Shown piece after piece: positions 12,222-24,922 of a DNA stretch of 64,000 bases. The stretch's first letter is position 1. Every line of letters begins with the position of its first letter. The stretch lies in the NCBI GenBank assembly GCA_038502055.1, contig JAXRKN010000043.1, forward strand, positions 2,232,001 to 2,296,000. The letters are read 5' to 3'. The position numbers and the translations under genes were made by a program. Source of the stretch: Tanytarsus gracilentus (lineage: Eukaryota > Arthropoda > Insecta > Diptera > Chironomidae). Below the pieces are notes generated by a model that worked only from the letters and a program-made list of their open reading frames with translations, was not told where the DNA came from and searched no databases.

Positions 12222-13413
12222 ATGGCTTTTGTGATCAGTAAAATTATCGATGGATACAATTATTATTTTTACGAGACTCAAGGTGAAATTTACTAAGCGA
12301 AGAAATTCAAAATTAAAATTTCTCTTCTTTAGATGAAAGATCCGCGAATTTTTTCCTCATTCAAAATCCACCCATACCCTTTGCATTTATTTTGGTCGGT
12401 TATGTGTTGATGATACGATGGGGACCCAAGTTTATGGAAAACAGACCGCCATATAATTTAAAGAAAGTCTTAATTGTTTACAATCTGCTGCAAGTGATTC
12501 TCAATTTGTACCTTGGAATTGGTGTGAGTGAAATTAATTTGCAAGGAAGTGAAATGTGAAAGTCTCGATTAAATTTAAAAGCAGTTTTGTGTTTAATTTA
12601 AAATTAAATTGACCTCAATTCTAAGTGCATGCGATGCACTTTTACACAAAATTCTAACCACGTGCTTTAAAAATCAAGTGTTCACCTCTCGACCTTCCCA
12701 CAAAAATTCTATATAACTTCCATAAATTAAAATGTGAGCTTTTAGGCCATCTACACGTTACTAATAGTAGACTACAACTTTCAATGTGAACCATGCGACT
12801 ACACGACAACCGAAAAAGGAATTCGCTTACTCAACTTGACTTATTTTTACTTCCTGCTGAAAGTCCTTGATCTTTTCGATACGGTTAGTATAGAAAATCT
12901 TTTCAGTAATAACTGACTCATTTGATTTTAATCCATAGCTATTTATTATACTGAAGAAGAAAGATGCACACTTGTCATTCCTGCACTGCTATCATCATTT
13001 CTTCATGTGCTTCGGAACTTTTGTAGCTGTTCGATTTCTTCCCGGCGGTCACTCGACCATGCTCGGAATAGTTAATGCTTACGTGCACGCCTTCATGTAC
13101 TTTTATTACTTCATGTCCGCATTAAAACCAAATTTATCGAAGTCCGTGTGGAAAAAGAGAATTACACAAATTCAAATGGTGAGTAAAAGTTTTCATTTAT
13201 GGATCTTTAAAAATTGGTGGGATGAAATTTATTTAATTTCAGCTTCAATTCGCTTTCCTCTTCTTACACTACGCTCGCGGTGCTCTAGCACCAAATTGTG
13301 ACTATCCAAAATTCTGGACTTGGACGATGATGATACAAAATATTTTTATGTTATCGCTTTTCGGAGATTTTTACTACAAAGCTTACATAAAGAAAAGCCA
13401 AAAACAAAAATAA
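12222..13413 (+). CDS. ELO family very-long-chain fatty acid elongase, copy A
   Basis: ELO elongases are multi-pass ER enzymes that condense malonyl-CoA with a long-chain acyl-CoA, the first and rate-limiting step of chain elongation. Exons: 12222-12282, 12333-12523, 12746-12883, 12939-13178, 13243-13413; 801 nt, 266 residues. Hallmarks: WGPKFMENRPPY-type segment after membrane span 1, VYNLLQV, KVLDLFDT, the catalytic histidine box HCYHH (146-150), AYVHAFMYFYYF and the TQIQ segment before the last spans. The tail is lysine-rich (KKSQKQK) but lacks a strict KKXX signal. An AATAAA is at 13501. The first exon of 61 nt ending in phase 1 is shared by all four copies in this window. Substrate chain length cannot be read from the sequence. 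Confidence 0.9.
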
Positions 13414-13616
13414 TTTGCAAGCTAATTAAAAAGGGTCGTGACTCATATTATTTAAATCTACTTTTATTATTTCCACATTTTTGCGAATTTCTCAAGGAAT
13501 AATAAAGTTTCAAAAAGAATTTAAAAATGAGTTGATTTATTATAAACTATTTCAGTTAAGCGCTGACACTTTGGAAGAAAAGAAGCTTTTTATTTAAGAA
13601 AATTTTCTCTCGCATA

Positions 13617-14853
13617 ATGGATACGATTGTACAATCAATCAAAGATGCATACATTTATTGCTTTTATACAGCAAAAGGTAAGAAGCAAAAAATGAAACTT
13701 TTTATTGTGCATGCAGTATAAAAAAATGCAAAGTGAGATTGAAATTTAATCTCCAAGTGGATGCATAACGAAGTTAATTTGCAGAAAGCATGTACCTGGA
13801 AATTGATTTTATCTCTTTTATGTTTGTCAGTTATTTATTGTACAGTAATTGGATTGAAAAAAAATTCAATGACCATCTTATTTAAGTTTAATATTTTTTT
13901 GCAGATCCTCGAGCACAAACTTGGGAATGGCCACTGACACAAAGTCCACCGTATGCTTTTCTCACTTTACTCATCAGTTATACATTACTTGTTCGATATG
14001 GATCAAAAGTCATGAAAAATCGAAAGCCATTTAATCCTCAGATGTTCATGATTGTCTACAACATTCTACAAATTATTTTAAATACAACCACTTCACTTGT
14101 TGTAATATTTAAGCTTCGAAAATTTTATTAATTTTAATTGAATTATTTTAGGCAATTTATTTATGTTTTGTCAAGAAATCATTCAATTGGAAATGTCAAC
14201 CAATCGATAGAACTAACGATGTCGAGTGGATTCTTAGTTACACTTATTTTGCTTTAAAAATTCTGGACCTTTTCGACACGGTGAGTATTTTTTTTTAAAA
14301 TTCCTCATAATTAATTAATTTAACTATAGGTTTTCATAGTGATAAGGAAGCACTCTGATCAGCTCAGTTTCCTCCACTGCTATCATCACTTTCTCATGGT
14401 CTGTTCTGGTTATCTAGGTGCAATGTGGTAAAATAATAATTATATATTTTATTTAAAAATTAATTTTTCAACTTTTGAAAGGGCTCCGGGCGGTTCTGCA
14501 TTGTTGTTGGGTGTTGTAAATTCAATGGTTCACAGTTTCATGTATTCGTATTATTTGGCAACTGCATTAAAGCCTCAACTAAGAAATTCCACATGGTTTA
14601 AGAGAAACATTACTCACATTCAGTTGGTATGTAACTGAAAGTTTTGGATTTTAAAAAATAGAATTGAAAGCTTAAAAATATCTCATTTCAGTTCCAATTC
14701 TTGCTGTTAACAATTTGCTATTCCCGCACACTGTTTTCACCATCCTGTACATACCCGAAATCACTTTCCATGATTCTCTTCTCTCAGAACATTTACATGC
14801 TGTATCTTTTCTCAAACTTTTATATAAAAACTTATTTAAAGAAGAAGAAATAA
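13617..14853 (+). CDS. ELO family very-long-chain fatty acid elongase, copy B
   Basis: Second tandem elongase, starting 203 bases after the stop of copy A on the same strand. Exons: 13617-13677, 13905-14101, 14152-14280, 14330-14427, 14482-14626, 14692-14853; 792 nt, 263 residues. Hallmarks: KVMKNRKPF, IVYNILQI, KILDLFDT, histidine box HCYHH (145-149), NSMVHSFMYSYYL, THIQ. The C-terminus KKKK has lysines at -3 and -4, a good ER-retrieval signal. It shares the IQ/L-phase-0 intron with copy A and has one further intron (phase 2, just after the histidine box, within the tryptophan codon before APGG) that no other copy has. The end of exon 2 could also be placed three bases earlier (GTTGTA donor). 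I chose the GTAATA donor because it matches the copy A length there. Confidence 0.88.
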
Positions 14854-15135
14854 AAGAAAAGTGCAAAAACTGCACGATAAGATTAAAAAATCAATTTTCC
14901 TGTTTAACTTTTCTCTTCTTGTTTTACAAGCTTTGTACTCGAACACTTTTCGAGGTTGTCGTGAGGGGCAGAAAATTATGTACATAAATTAGCAGTGAAC
15001 CTTGTTCAAAAAGTACTTTTATAATTGCAAAGTTTGTCTGTGTCGCGAGGGCAATTTGTTAAAGTGAATTTAATAATTATCAGTCGATTGAAAAGTGTCG
15101 GTGATATTACAAGTAAAATTACTAAAAATTCAATT

Positions 15136-16314
15136 ATGGCTCTTGTGATAAAAAGACTTTACGACTATTACGATTATCATTTCAACGAAAATGTTGGTAA
15201 GAATAAATCAAAAAATAATTACGAGGAACTCAAAATTTCAGGAATAAAATCCTTAAATTTAATTTGCTCCAAATTTTTCATATTTTAAGAAACAAAAATT
15301 TGAACTTACTTGTGCATTAAAAAAATTAATTTCATTTTTTAATCATTTCCTTTTGTCTTTTCATCTCACGTTCACTGATAAAACTAAAAAATGTGCTTCA
15401 CTAAAGATGAACGAATCAAAGATCTTTTCCTGATGAGCTCACCATGGCCTATGTTTGCCATTATCGCGGCATATCTCTTCTTTGTGAATGGGCGAGGACA
15501 ACAATGGATGAAGAAGAGAGAAGCTTTTAAGCTGAATGGCGTGATAAATGTTTACAATGTCATTCAGATATTTCTCAATCTCTACTTGTGTGTCGGGGTA
15601 AGTTTCACTATTTGCATACTTGGCGATATCATAAAAAACTCTTAAAAAATAATTTTTAAAAAATTTAAATATTTTCAGACAACAAGAATGTTCTTACAAA
15701 GTTTCAATCTCTATTGCATCCCGCCCGCTAATAAAATTCCAGGAGAATATGGAAAGGAAGTGACTTACTACTCCCACATGTATTATTTGGTCAAAATTGT
15801 TGATCTTTTGGACACGGTAAGAAAGAAATTTAAATTTTCGAAAAATATCCTCAAGATGCAATTTGTTAACATTTCTGTTCACGCTTTTTTACAAAAAATT
15901 TCTTCTTAGGTTTTTTTTATTCTCCGCAAGAAAAATAATCAAGTAACGTTTCTTCATGTTTATCATCACGGATCTCTGGTTTTCGCTTGTTACTTTTACA
16001 TCAAATTTTTAGCCGGAGGTGGACAGCCCATTCTCCTCGGAGCGATAAACTCGTTCGTACACGTTGTGATGTACACTTATTACTTTTTAACATCTTACAA
16101 ACCTGAGTTAAAGAAGTCTCTGTGGTTCAAAAGGCACATCACCGAGCTCCAAATGCTTCAATTTGCGATTTTATTCTTTCACCTTATGATGCCCGTCGTC
16201 ACATCCTGTAGATCATTTCCAAAAGGACTCTCAGCCGCTCTCGCCTTTCAAAATATTTTCATGTTCATTTTATTTGGCGATTTTTACTACAAGGCTTACA
16301 TCCGAAAGAGATAA
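15136..16314 (+). CDS. ELO family very-long-chain fatty acid elongase, copy C
   Basis: Third tandem elongase. Exons: 15136-15196, 15407-15597, 15679-15816, 15910-16314; 795 nt, 264 residues. Hallmarks: GQQWMKKREAF, VYNVIQI, KIVDLLDT, histidine box HVYHH (146-150), NSFVHVVMYTYYFLTSYKPE, HITELQ, FYYKAY. The last 405 nt are a single exon, so the late intron of copies A and B is absent here. The tail ends IRKR, basic but without a strict dilysine signal. AATAAA lies at 16349-16354. The sequence is closer to copy D (shared KIVDLLDT, VFFILRKK, LTSYKPE) than to A and B. Confidence 0.9.
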
Positions 16315-16952
16315 TTGAATTTCAATTTTATTGCAAGCATGTTGCGATAATAAAAATTTTGTTTTCTGTCGATTCGGTAATTATGCTGTGAAATTGAATT
16401 ATCGCACATGTTTGATTAAATTTATGTGAGACTAAATTTATTTTAATAAAAACTTTTCGATCCGACTTTTAAGTTTTTTGTGAAAGTTTATTTTTGGGAT
16501 GTTGTAAAGGATAAGGTGGAAATTTTTAATAACTCCAGGATATATGGGTTTTAAAACAGAAAAGCTTTTTCTCTTTAACATTCAATTATGTATTCAAAAG
16601 GCAAACTAAATTTTTTTTTTAAGTTTCCTGTTTTGTTTCTCCTTGCAAGTCATGTCTTGAGTCATGTATCAAATTAGTATTCGAATGGCATCTTTATTCT
16701 CGTTTACGGTAACGAGAGTAAAAAGTTTTTGTTCTTGGACAATGAATTTATGAAAGCTTCAATAATTGAGCAATATCAGATAGCGAAAGCTAATGGATTC
16801 TGATGAGAATAAATTTAAAATTCTTGTAAAAAGTTCAATTCTGGGAAATAGAAAAATTATCTGTGTGATATATTTTTCTATTTCCCACTCGCAATCCAAC
16901 TTTTTCCATTATTTTCTAATTTTTTCTTTTACCTTTTTGAAATAATTCTTTT
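16315..16952. other. intergenic region between elongase C and small minus-strand ORF
   Basis: Holds the copy C 3' untranslated region with its polyadenylation signal and about 600 AT-rich bases. Nothing else is recognised. Confidence 0.4.
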
Positions 16953-17135
16953 TTAATTTGTATAGCTACAGTATCGCTCCATGATTTTGAAATTTTTCCA
17001 TAAGATTTTTTTCAGCGGCTGCAAAAATGCTTTGAAGCATGATGTAATGTATGTTGAGGGAGGAATCTTCGGTGGAATCTCAATCTCGGCTGTCTCATTG
17101 ACAACTTCCGGCACAATTTCACTTAAAATGTCCAT
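16953..17135 (-). CDS. possible 60-residue protein divergent from spindle-E
   Basis: An ATG-initiated frame of 60 codons on the minus strand, starting 190 bases from the spindle-E ATG, so the two would share a bidirectional promoter. The N-terminal half is acidic and proline-rich (MDILSEIVPEVVNE, IEIPPKIPPSTY) and the C-terminal half is basic and hydrophobic (FKAFLQPLKKILWKNF). GC content and codon choice are nearer to the neighbouring genes than to the flanking AT-rich DNA. I do not recognise a family. It might be one exon of a longer gene, since a TTTTTGCAG acceptor-like site sits inside it, or it may be chance. Confidence 0.35.
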   Translation of the reverse strand: MDILSEIVPEVVNETAEIEIPPKIPPSTYITSCFKAFLQPLKKILWKNFKIMERYCSYTN

Positions 17136-17325
17136 AGCTCACTTCACACAATAAATTTTTGTAATTTTTAAATGATAAAAATAAAAATTATTTCAAATTA
17201 ACTTGCTATAATTTTTCTTAACGTATTTTTTAAATTCAAAACTTCCCCTCACTTTCGTTAAGTTTCTAACCCAAAAAATCAAAGATTGCTAAACGGAATT
17301 TAATTAATTAATTTTAAGCAGAAAT

Positions 17326-20300
17326 ATGGATCCTTTGAAGGTAAATTCAGTAAATATTGTTAGCTAAGTGATCAATCTATACTTTAGTTATGAATGTAAG
17401 CAAAAGAGACGCCAATTAATTGAAATTTTTGAATAATTTTTCAGGAATCTAATATTCAAAACAAAGAAGAACCGAAACTCGCAACATCCAGTAAAGATTT
17501 AGTTGATCAGTTTTTTAACTTCACGCTGACTCGTGAATCATGCAAGAAATATGCAAAACCGGCACTGAATCTCCAGCCCATAGAAAAACCCGCGGAACCA
17601 CCAAAAATCGCCAAACTCAAGTACAAAGGAACTGATTATGCAGAGCAATATCAACATGAGCTGTTTGTCAACAATAAAGTAAGAAAAATTTATTTAATTA
17701 CGCACAAAATAAGGAAAATTTCATTAGACGCCGAGTTTGCATTGCTCAACTATGGTTAGTGGACCGACCGACATCACTCACGGTACTTTTGTGGAGAAAG
17801 AGGATCTTGATGACTGTGAAACTGTCATTTTTGGCTCGATTCGTACACAAATCTTTCGTAAATCGCTGCCAATTTATAAGCATCGACGAGAAATAATGAA
17901 AAGCATTCAGGAGAATCCAGTGACGTTAATTCAGGGCTCGACTGGTAAATTTTAATTAGAAAAAGTCATAAATCAGCAGTTTTATTTCTTTATTTTCATT
18001 AGGATGTGGTAAATCAACGCAAGTTCCACAATATATTTATGACGATTGTGCAAAGAAGCAAAACCCGTGCAACATTATCATAAGTCAGCCGAGAAAAATT
18101 GCAGCAGTAACAATCGCTTATCGTGTCGCACAGGAGAGATCTTTGACAATCGGTCAGGAAGTTGGTTATCAAGTTGGCCTCGATAAGTGCGCAGGAGAAA
18201 CGCCCGAAGAAGCTACACAAATCACTTACTGTACCACGGGTGTGGTATTGCAGAAACTAATCGCAGCAAAATCGATGACAGCATACACGCACGTGATACT
18301 TGATGAAGTCCATGAGAGAAGTATCGAGACTGATCTGTTAATTGCCATCATTCGTCGCTTTCTCCGTCAAAATTCGCCAAATACAAAAATTGTTTTGATG
18401 AGTGCAACAATGGACATTGAAAAGTTTAAGGAGTTCTTTAAAAGTCCATTTGAAGACGAGTTTTTCTATCCACCAGTAATCGACTTGACAACCGACGAAC
18501 GCAATCATTCAATTGTCGAGTACTTTGTAGACGACATATCGCCAATTATTAAAACAAAATTTGAATTTGCATTGAAGGACGCCAAACCAGAAATTAAGCC
18601 ATTGATGTATCAAGCTACCACTCAACTCATAGCCTCAATTATTGCGCAGCACCGTGCAAATAGCAAGTACTATGCAACAATCTTGGTCTTTCTTCCCGGC
18701 ATCAATGAAATCGAAATCCTTAAGAGAAATCTCGAAGAAAGATTGAGCGAAGCCGTTAACTCTAAAAAGTTTGAGATTTTCACACTTCACTCGATGCTAT
18801 CGACCGCCGATCAAAAGAAAGCGTTTGTCATCATCGATGGCGCAAAGATTGTTCTATCAACAAATATTGCCGAGAGCAGTATCACAATCGCTAACGTGAC
18901 CCATGTAATTGACTTTTGCTTGAGAAAGCGTCTCGCTACCGATGGAGTAAATCGTCTGCAAACTCTCGTGTGCGATTGGGCGACACAAAACAATTGCAAG
19001 CAACGCGCTGGTCGAACGGGCAGAGTTTGTCGAGGCAGTGTTTATCGTTTGGTAAAGAGAGCCTTTTACAATACTATGAAGCCGCATCCAGAACCCGAAA
19101 TTAAGGAACTCTCACTTGAATCGGTCATATTAAAGATTAAAAAACTCGACATGGGATCACCTTGCGAAATTCTCGGCGTTAGTCTCGATCCACCAAACTA
19201 TGAGAACATTGTCGATGCTGTTTTAAAGTTGAAAGAGTACGGAGGTTTGATGCGCGTTGCCATGGACAATAGTTTTGAATACGATGACGGTGAAATTACA
19301 TTTCTTGGCGAAGTTATGGCAGCACTTCCGTGTGATGCTCGCATTTCAAAGCTCATCGTTATGGGCTATGTATTCAGTGTGTTAGATGAGTCAATCATTA
19401 TTGGAGCGGGCTTGAGTATACAAGGAATTTTCAAGGCTTCACTGAACAACAAAATGAACGACTACAAGCTCAAGATGAAATGGGCGGATGACAGTCAATC
19501 TGACTTAATTGCAGTTCTCAATGCATATTCGACATGGATGAACATGAAAAACGACAACTTTTTCGCTAATATTGAGCAAAATGAGAAAGTTTGGTGTGAA
19601 AATAATGGCTTGGACTGGAAGAATCTTAATGAGATGAGATTATGGATTGAGGAGGTGAAGAATCGATTGAAGTTTTTCAAAATTGAGAATCTTCCGAAAG
19701 GAAATCAACCGATTTGGAATCGTCGCGAGAAAATTTTTGCCCTCAAAGTTGCCTTTGCCGCTGCATTTGGAATTGGAAATTTTGGCTTACCGGCCATTGA
19801 CAATACATGCGAGAGAGATGCATTCAACATCATCAACAGCTTGAATCCAAAAAATACTGTTTACTTCCGTAATATGCCTCTAACACTCGTCGGTCGAGTT
19901 TATGAGAAACAAATCATCGACGCATTGGTCAATGAGGGCGTTTGTGACAATCCCGAAAATATTTCAATTTCATTTGATCTGCTTCAATCGGAACGAGTTA
20001 TTGTGTCATTTAAAACAGACGAAGACGACGATAATGGAGGAAGAATTGCACAAGAAGTCTACAATGCTGTAAAACTTCGTCGATTGAAAAACGGAATCTC
20101 GATAAAAGTTAAGAGTCGCGAGGAAACTCTTGAGCTGGCATTAGCGCATGACTTGGTAACTGTCAATGATGCGAAAGTTTACGAGAAACAAGACGTTATG
20201 GAATATCCTGAACTTTGTGCTCTTCCAACATGCTTTGAGAATGAATTAAAGGGAAACATAACGAATTCAATTACATGCCAAAAATTCTACTTTCGACCAC

Positions 20301-21970
20301 ACGTTTCTAACGGTCATAATTTCGAGAAACCAAGTCACCGTCACAACAAAGCGTTCCTTGAATTGAAAGAGCTCATCAAAAATGTAAAGCTTCATGAGGT
20401 CAAGCACACTAAAGACATTAAAGAAGGTGAAATGGTTCTGGTGAAGTACAAAGGAGAAAATACTCGCGGAATTGTTCTTAAACGTTTCAACGACATTTTC
20501 TTAAAGGTAAATTTTGAATTTTTAAAAATATTTGTTTTTCTCTAACTTTCTAACTAAAATCAGGTTAATCTCATGGACATTGGACTCGACATCGAAGTTG
20601 AAACAAGTGAAATTTATACGTTTTCAAATGATGACAACAAAAGTAAACTACAAAATTATCCACCTCGCGTGATTTTGTGCCGCTTGCAAGAGATCAAGCC
20701 CGCTTTCATCAAAGGCTTCGATGAGAAATGGAGCGAAGACGCAATCAATAAATTTAAATGTGAGACAAAAGACAAGAAAGTTCTTGTCAAAGTCTTCTCC
20801 GTCTACAATGACACTGTTAATGTTAAGCTCTATGTTCCTGATACAAATGGCAATGATATTTGCTGGAACGATAAGCTTGTAGCGGATGGGTATGCAACTG
20901 AATGTGAAGAGACTTTCGCAAGTAAGCACGACCATGCAGATCGCGAGCGACGACGTAATTTGAGTGCAGATCGAGTCTTCGGACCTGAAGAGGAATTCAA
21001 AGGAAAGCTGGTAACTCGTAAAACTACGCGAGCACCGCCAATCTCAATAAATTTTCAAGGCATTAAAAGGGAAGTTCGTTTGAAGGGTCCCGTTAGTCCA
21101 TTGGAAATTCCGCTTAAGGCAATCGTTAAGCACATAAGTACATATGTCGCAATCGAAGGCGGATCAGTGAATCAAATTTTACTCAATGACAATTTTAAAG
21201 ATCTCCGTCCGAGTCTCTGTGTTGCAGCTGAAATGTATCTCGACAATGAGTTAAACAAAATTAAACTTCGAGAGACAACAATCTATCCCAATATTGTTGG
21301 ATTGCCGGTCCTATTTGCATTAATGTTCGCACCAACACTTCAAGTTTATCGTAATAGTGATAAGACACGCTATACATCGATTCTAGCTGGTTTGGGTGCT
21401 GATGACAATAATGTTCCGTACTTTGCAGACCGCGATGCAATGCTCGACATTGATTTTGAGCTTTCACAATCTGATTTTTTTACAATCAACAATTTACGCT
21501 ACACAATCTCGAAGCTTCTCTATGTTGAACCATTCATCAATATGACCATTCCAAATTTGGGAGATGGACAGCGCGAGAACTTGTTGCGAAAAATTAAGGA
21601 TCTGCTTATGAAAATTTTGCGTCAAAAGCGCATTCCACGCGAGATTGAAGAAGCTCACAAGGATTTTGAATGGAACGTCGATCAAGAGGATGTTCAAAAA
21701 ATGGCTCAAAACAATCGACACATTCTTGAATTCATCTCGTGTCCTCCTCTTGTGGAAATGGATTTAGATAAGAAGAAAAAACTCTTCGATCATGCAATTG
21801 ACTTAGAGCACGGCGGACATAAGACTGGCAGAATCAACAATCAAGAATGTAAACTTTGCAACGTCTACTGGGGAAATAGAGAAGAACTAAAGATTCACTT
21901 GTTGTCGATGCTGCATAAGAACCGCAAGGAGCAACTCATCAAATCAATGGAAGATCCGCTAAATCCTTAA
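17326..21970 (+). CDS. spn-E: Spindle-E (TDRD9-type) DEAH-box helicase with Tudor domain, piRNA pathway
   Basis: Germline ATP-dependent RNA helicase that acts in nuage granules in the ping-pong piRNA cycle and so in transposon silencing. Exons: 17326-17340, 17445-17678, 17728-17944, 18003-20506, 20564-21970; 4377 nt, 1458 residues, close to the roughly 1430 known for the fly protein. Helicase motifs: Walker A GSTGCGKST (153-161), motif II DEVH (256-259), SAT (289-291), motif VI QRAGRTGR (489-496). A winged-helix/HA2 region follows. A Tudor domain begins near residue 960 (EGEMVLVKYKGENTRG). The C-terminus carries a CX2CX12HX5H zinc finger (C1419, C1422, H1435, H1441). The variant DEVH box, Tudor and terminal zinc finger together separate Spindle-E from splicing DEAH helicases. 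All catalytic residues are intact. The start is a 15-nt exon (MDPLK). AATAAA at 22019. Confidence 0.93.
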
Positions 21971-22204
21971 ACTTGCTAATTTTTTTTTATTTCTCAAAAA
22001 TATTTTCAGAAGCATTAAAATAAATTAATGTTAAACTTTAATAATTTTCAATTTCACTTTATGGTGTGGAATGCAACTGAAACATCGAAATACACTCGCA
22101 GTCAGTTAGCCTCGAATGACCTTTTATTTCACTTTTCAATTTATATCTGCTTTAACACGCGCAGTGCACAATCGAGTTTTGTTTGAGACACGCCAAAAAA
22201 AAAT

Positions 22205-23460
22205 ATGGCACTCGTGCTGCGAAATATTTACAATTTCTATCGAGAACATTTAATCATTGATGATGGTAATTTTATTGTGACTTTTTTTGTGCGAGAAAAA
22301 AATTTTCGTTCTGTCATTTTCGCGAAATTTGACTAATTTTTTTTCGATTTTGAGTTATTTATAAAATTATTGCAAATACTTAAAATTCTCAGATCCTCGC
22401 TTTGACAATTTTCTCATGCGATCGCCATGGACTGTCGCGACCATCTTAAGTCTCTATCTCTACTTTGTTTTGAAATTCGGCAAACAATGGATGAAAAATC
22501 GAGAACCATTTGAACTGAAAAAAATCATGAACGTTTACAACATTATTCAGGTTATTCTGAACTTTTCGCTATTTATTGCTGTGAGTTTATATTTATTATT
22601 TGATAAATAATTGAGTAATTTGTTAAAGCTTTTTTATAGATAACCATTTACGGACCGAAAGTGCAAAATTTCCGATACTTTTGTGTGCCAGATCCAAGAA
22701 CTGGGCCTGATCGAACTTTTCCAGCTGAAGTTCTCCTCTGCTGCCATTACCTCTATTTAATTGTAAAAATCGTTGACCTTCTCGACACGGTAAGAAATGA
22801 GATTGAAACAAAATTTTCAAAAGATTTTTTAATAGAGCTTTTTGAAAGTAACTAAATTTATTAAAAAATCCAAAAAGTCTCAAAAGAATTTTCAAGAGCT
22901 TAAAAGCTTTCTTAAATCCCATTAAACTTTGAATCTGATTAGATTTTTCTGTACTTCATCCCACGCTCATTTTCATTGATGCTCCACATTTCCATCTAGG
23001 TATTCTTCATTCTTCGCAAGAAATTTAATCAAGCTTCCTTTCTTCACATCTATCACCATGCCTTCATGGTTTTTGTTACCTATCTTCATCTGGTAATAAT
23101 ACGAGGTGGCGGTCATGGACTCGGATTAGGTGAGTGCGAGAATGTGAAAGAGAAAAAACAAAACCATGTTTATGTACATTTTTAGGTTACGTGAATTGTG
23201 TTGTCCATACTGTGATGTATTTCTATTACTTTCTCACGTCCTACAAGCCAGAAATTCGACAATCAATATGGTGGAAAAAGCACATCACACAACTGCAGCT
23301 GGTACAATTCACATTTCTTATATTCTATTTTGGAATTCCTCTCATCACTGAATGCGATTATCCGAAAGCACTTTTACTGTTCGCATTTCTTCAAGCCGTG
23401 TACCTGATGCTCCTATTTCTCGATTTCTATTATAAAGCTTACATAAAGAAGAAGCAATAA
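22205..23460 (+). CDS. ELO family very-long-chain fatty acid elongase, copy D
   Basis: Fourth elongase, 235 bases after the spindle-E stop. Exons: 22205-22265, 22393-22580, 22640-22789, 23000-23129, 23186-23460; 804 nt, 267 residues. Hallmarks: GKQWMKNREPF, VYNIIQV, KIVDLLDT, histidine box HIYHH (149-153), NCVVHTVMYFYYFLTSYKPE, HITQLQ, FYYKAY. The C-terminus KKKQ is a proper KKXX ER-retrieval signal. Its only intron after the histidine box is in phase 1 within the GLG/YVN segment, a position not used by A, B or C. AATAAA lies at 23646-23651. It is clearly a duplicate of the A-C cluster that now lies beyond spindle-E. Confidence 0.9.
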
Positions 23461-24922
23461 AAATTTACATACTCGACAAAACTTTGCTGATTCATTCGAA
23501 TTACGATAACAAAAAAACTTAAGCGTGAATGCGGAACAAGGTTGAATGAATTAAATTGACACAGTATCGAGTTGAACGATAACGAGGTTGAATGAAAATT
23601 GACAGGAGAGAAATTCATTCAACTCGAGCATAAAATAATTTCGCTAATAAAAGGCGATCGATGAAAGTAAATTAGGATAATTGAAATTTTTTAAAGAGCT
23701 TTTCTTAATCCTAGAATTGAAAGCTCTCAAAAAAGCTTTTCGAAAATTAAAAAATATTTTTCTTACTTTTATTTTATTTTATTTAATAAATTTTTTAAAC
23801 TTTTAAATAATTAAAAGCTTTTCTAAATTTCAAATTTACACAAAAAATAAATCGAAATTTTCTTAAAATGCAATTTTTAATATCTTAAATTTTCAAGAGA
23901 CAAACTTCTTAGTCACTGACCATCTCTTACCTGCTTTCATCTCGTTTTCTTTTCATTTCCTTTTCTCAAGCAAACAATTTCTTAAAGATTATCCTCTTGA
24001 TTGCATCATTTATCAACCTCATACATTTTTCATGAGCGCCAGACTTCTCGATTCGATTTCGGTGAAGTTAAAAAAAGAAGAGACAGCAACTGAAAATGCC
24101 TTGATGGATAATTTATAGATGATTAAATTGAATGACGAACACAAAAAGCAAATTGACATTTTTTTTAATGATTTCTTTTATTTTCTTAACTTTTTGTTAA
24201 TAATTTTAAACTAAAATTGATGACAATAATTTGAATAGAAATTTTTTCGTGTGATATTAAAAGTAATTCTGCTTCCTTCTCTAAAGTGAACATGATAAAG
24301 TCATTATACAAAGACGCATATTTTAATTAAGAGAGTGAGTGAAAATAATTGGTAATTATTCGCAGTGACACAAATTTGTCTCTTATAACTTTCCTTATTA
24401 ATCATCGAGCTGGGAATTTTAAACGTTTTACTTATCCGTTGAAACTGTTTTCTAGAATGTTACTGAGGGTTTAAAGTTTGATGTTGAAAATTTTCCGGAA
24501 AATTAGATTTGTTAATTTTATTTTTTGAAAGAGGAGGAAAAGAGAAATGAGTGAAAGCTTTGGAGACTGACACAGAGTTGAAAAAAATTAAAAGCTTTTT
24601 TCAAGCTTTAATATTAAAAAACTTATGTAGCTTTTTTAAAGAAGCTTTCAAAGTTCAAAAAAGCTTTTTAGATTTTTTTAGCTTTCTCAAACTTTTTTTA
24701 AATTTTTAAAAAAATTTTAAAACTTTTAAATTTGTTCATAAACTTTACAACTCGATTTAGTTCTCTGAAGTTTTAGCAATCATCAGTGACCGAATCTCAT
24801 CATTTTCTTTCTCCTTAATTCAAATCTCCTCCGAGGCAAAACAAATATTACAAAAGCTAATTTTCGTATAGTTACTAAACCCATGGAAAAACTTAACATA
24901 CTTCAAAGAAATTCTCTCTCTC
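23461..24922. other. AT-rich convergent intergenic region
   Basis: Between elongase D and the end of the minus-strand 204-residue gene. It holds the elongase polyadenylation signal. Around 24590-24720 there is a run of AAGCTTTTTT-like short repeats. No gene is supported. Confidence 0.4.
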
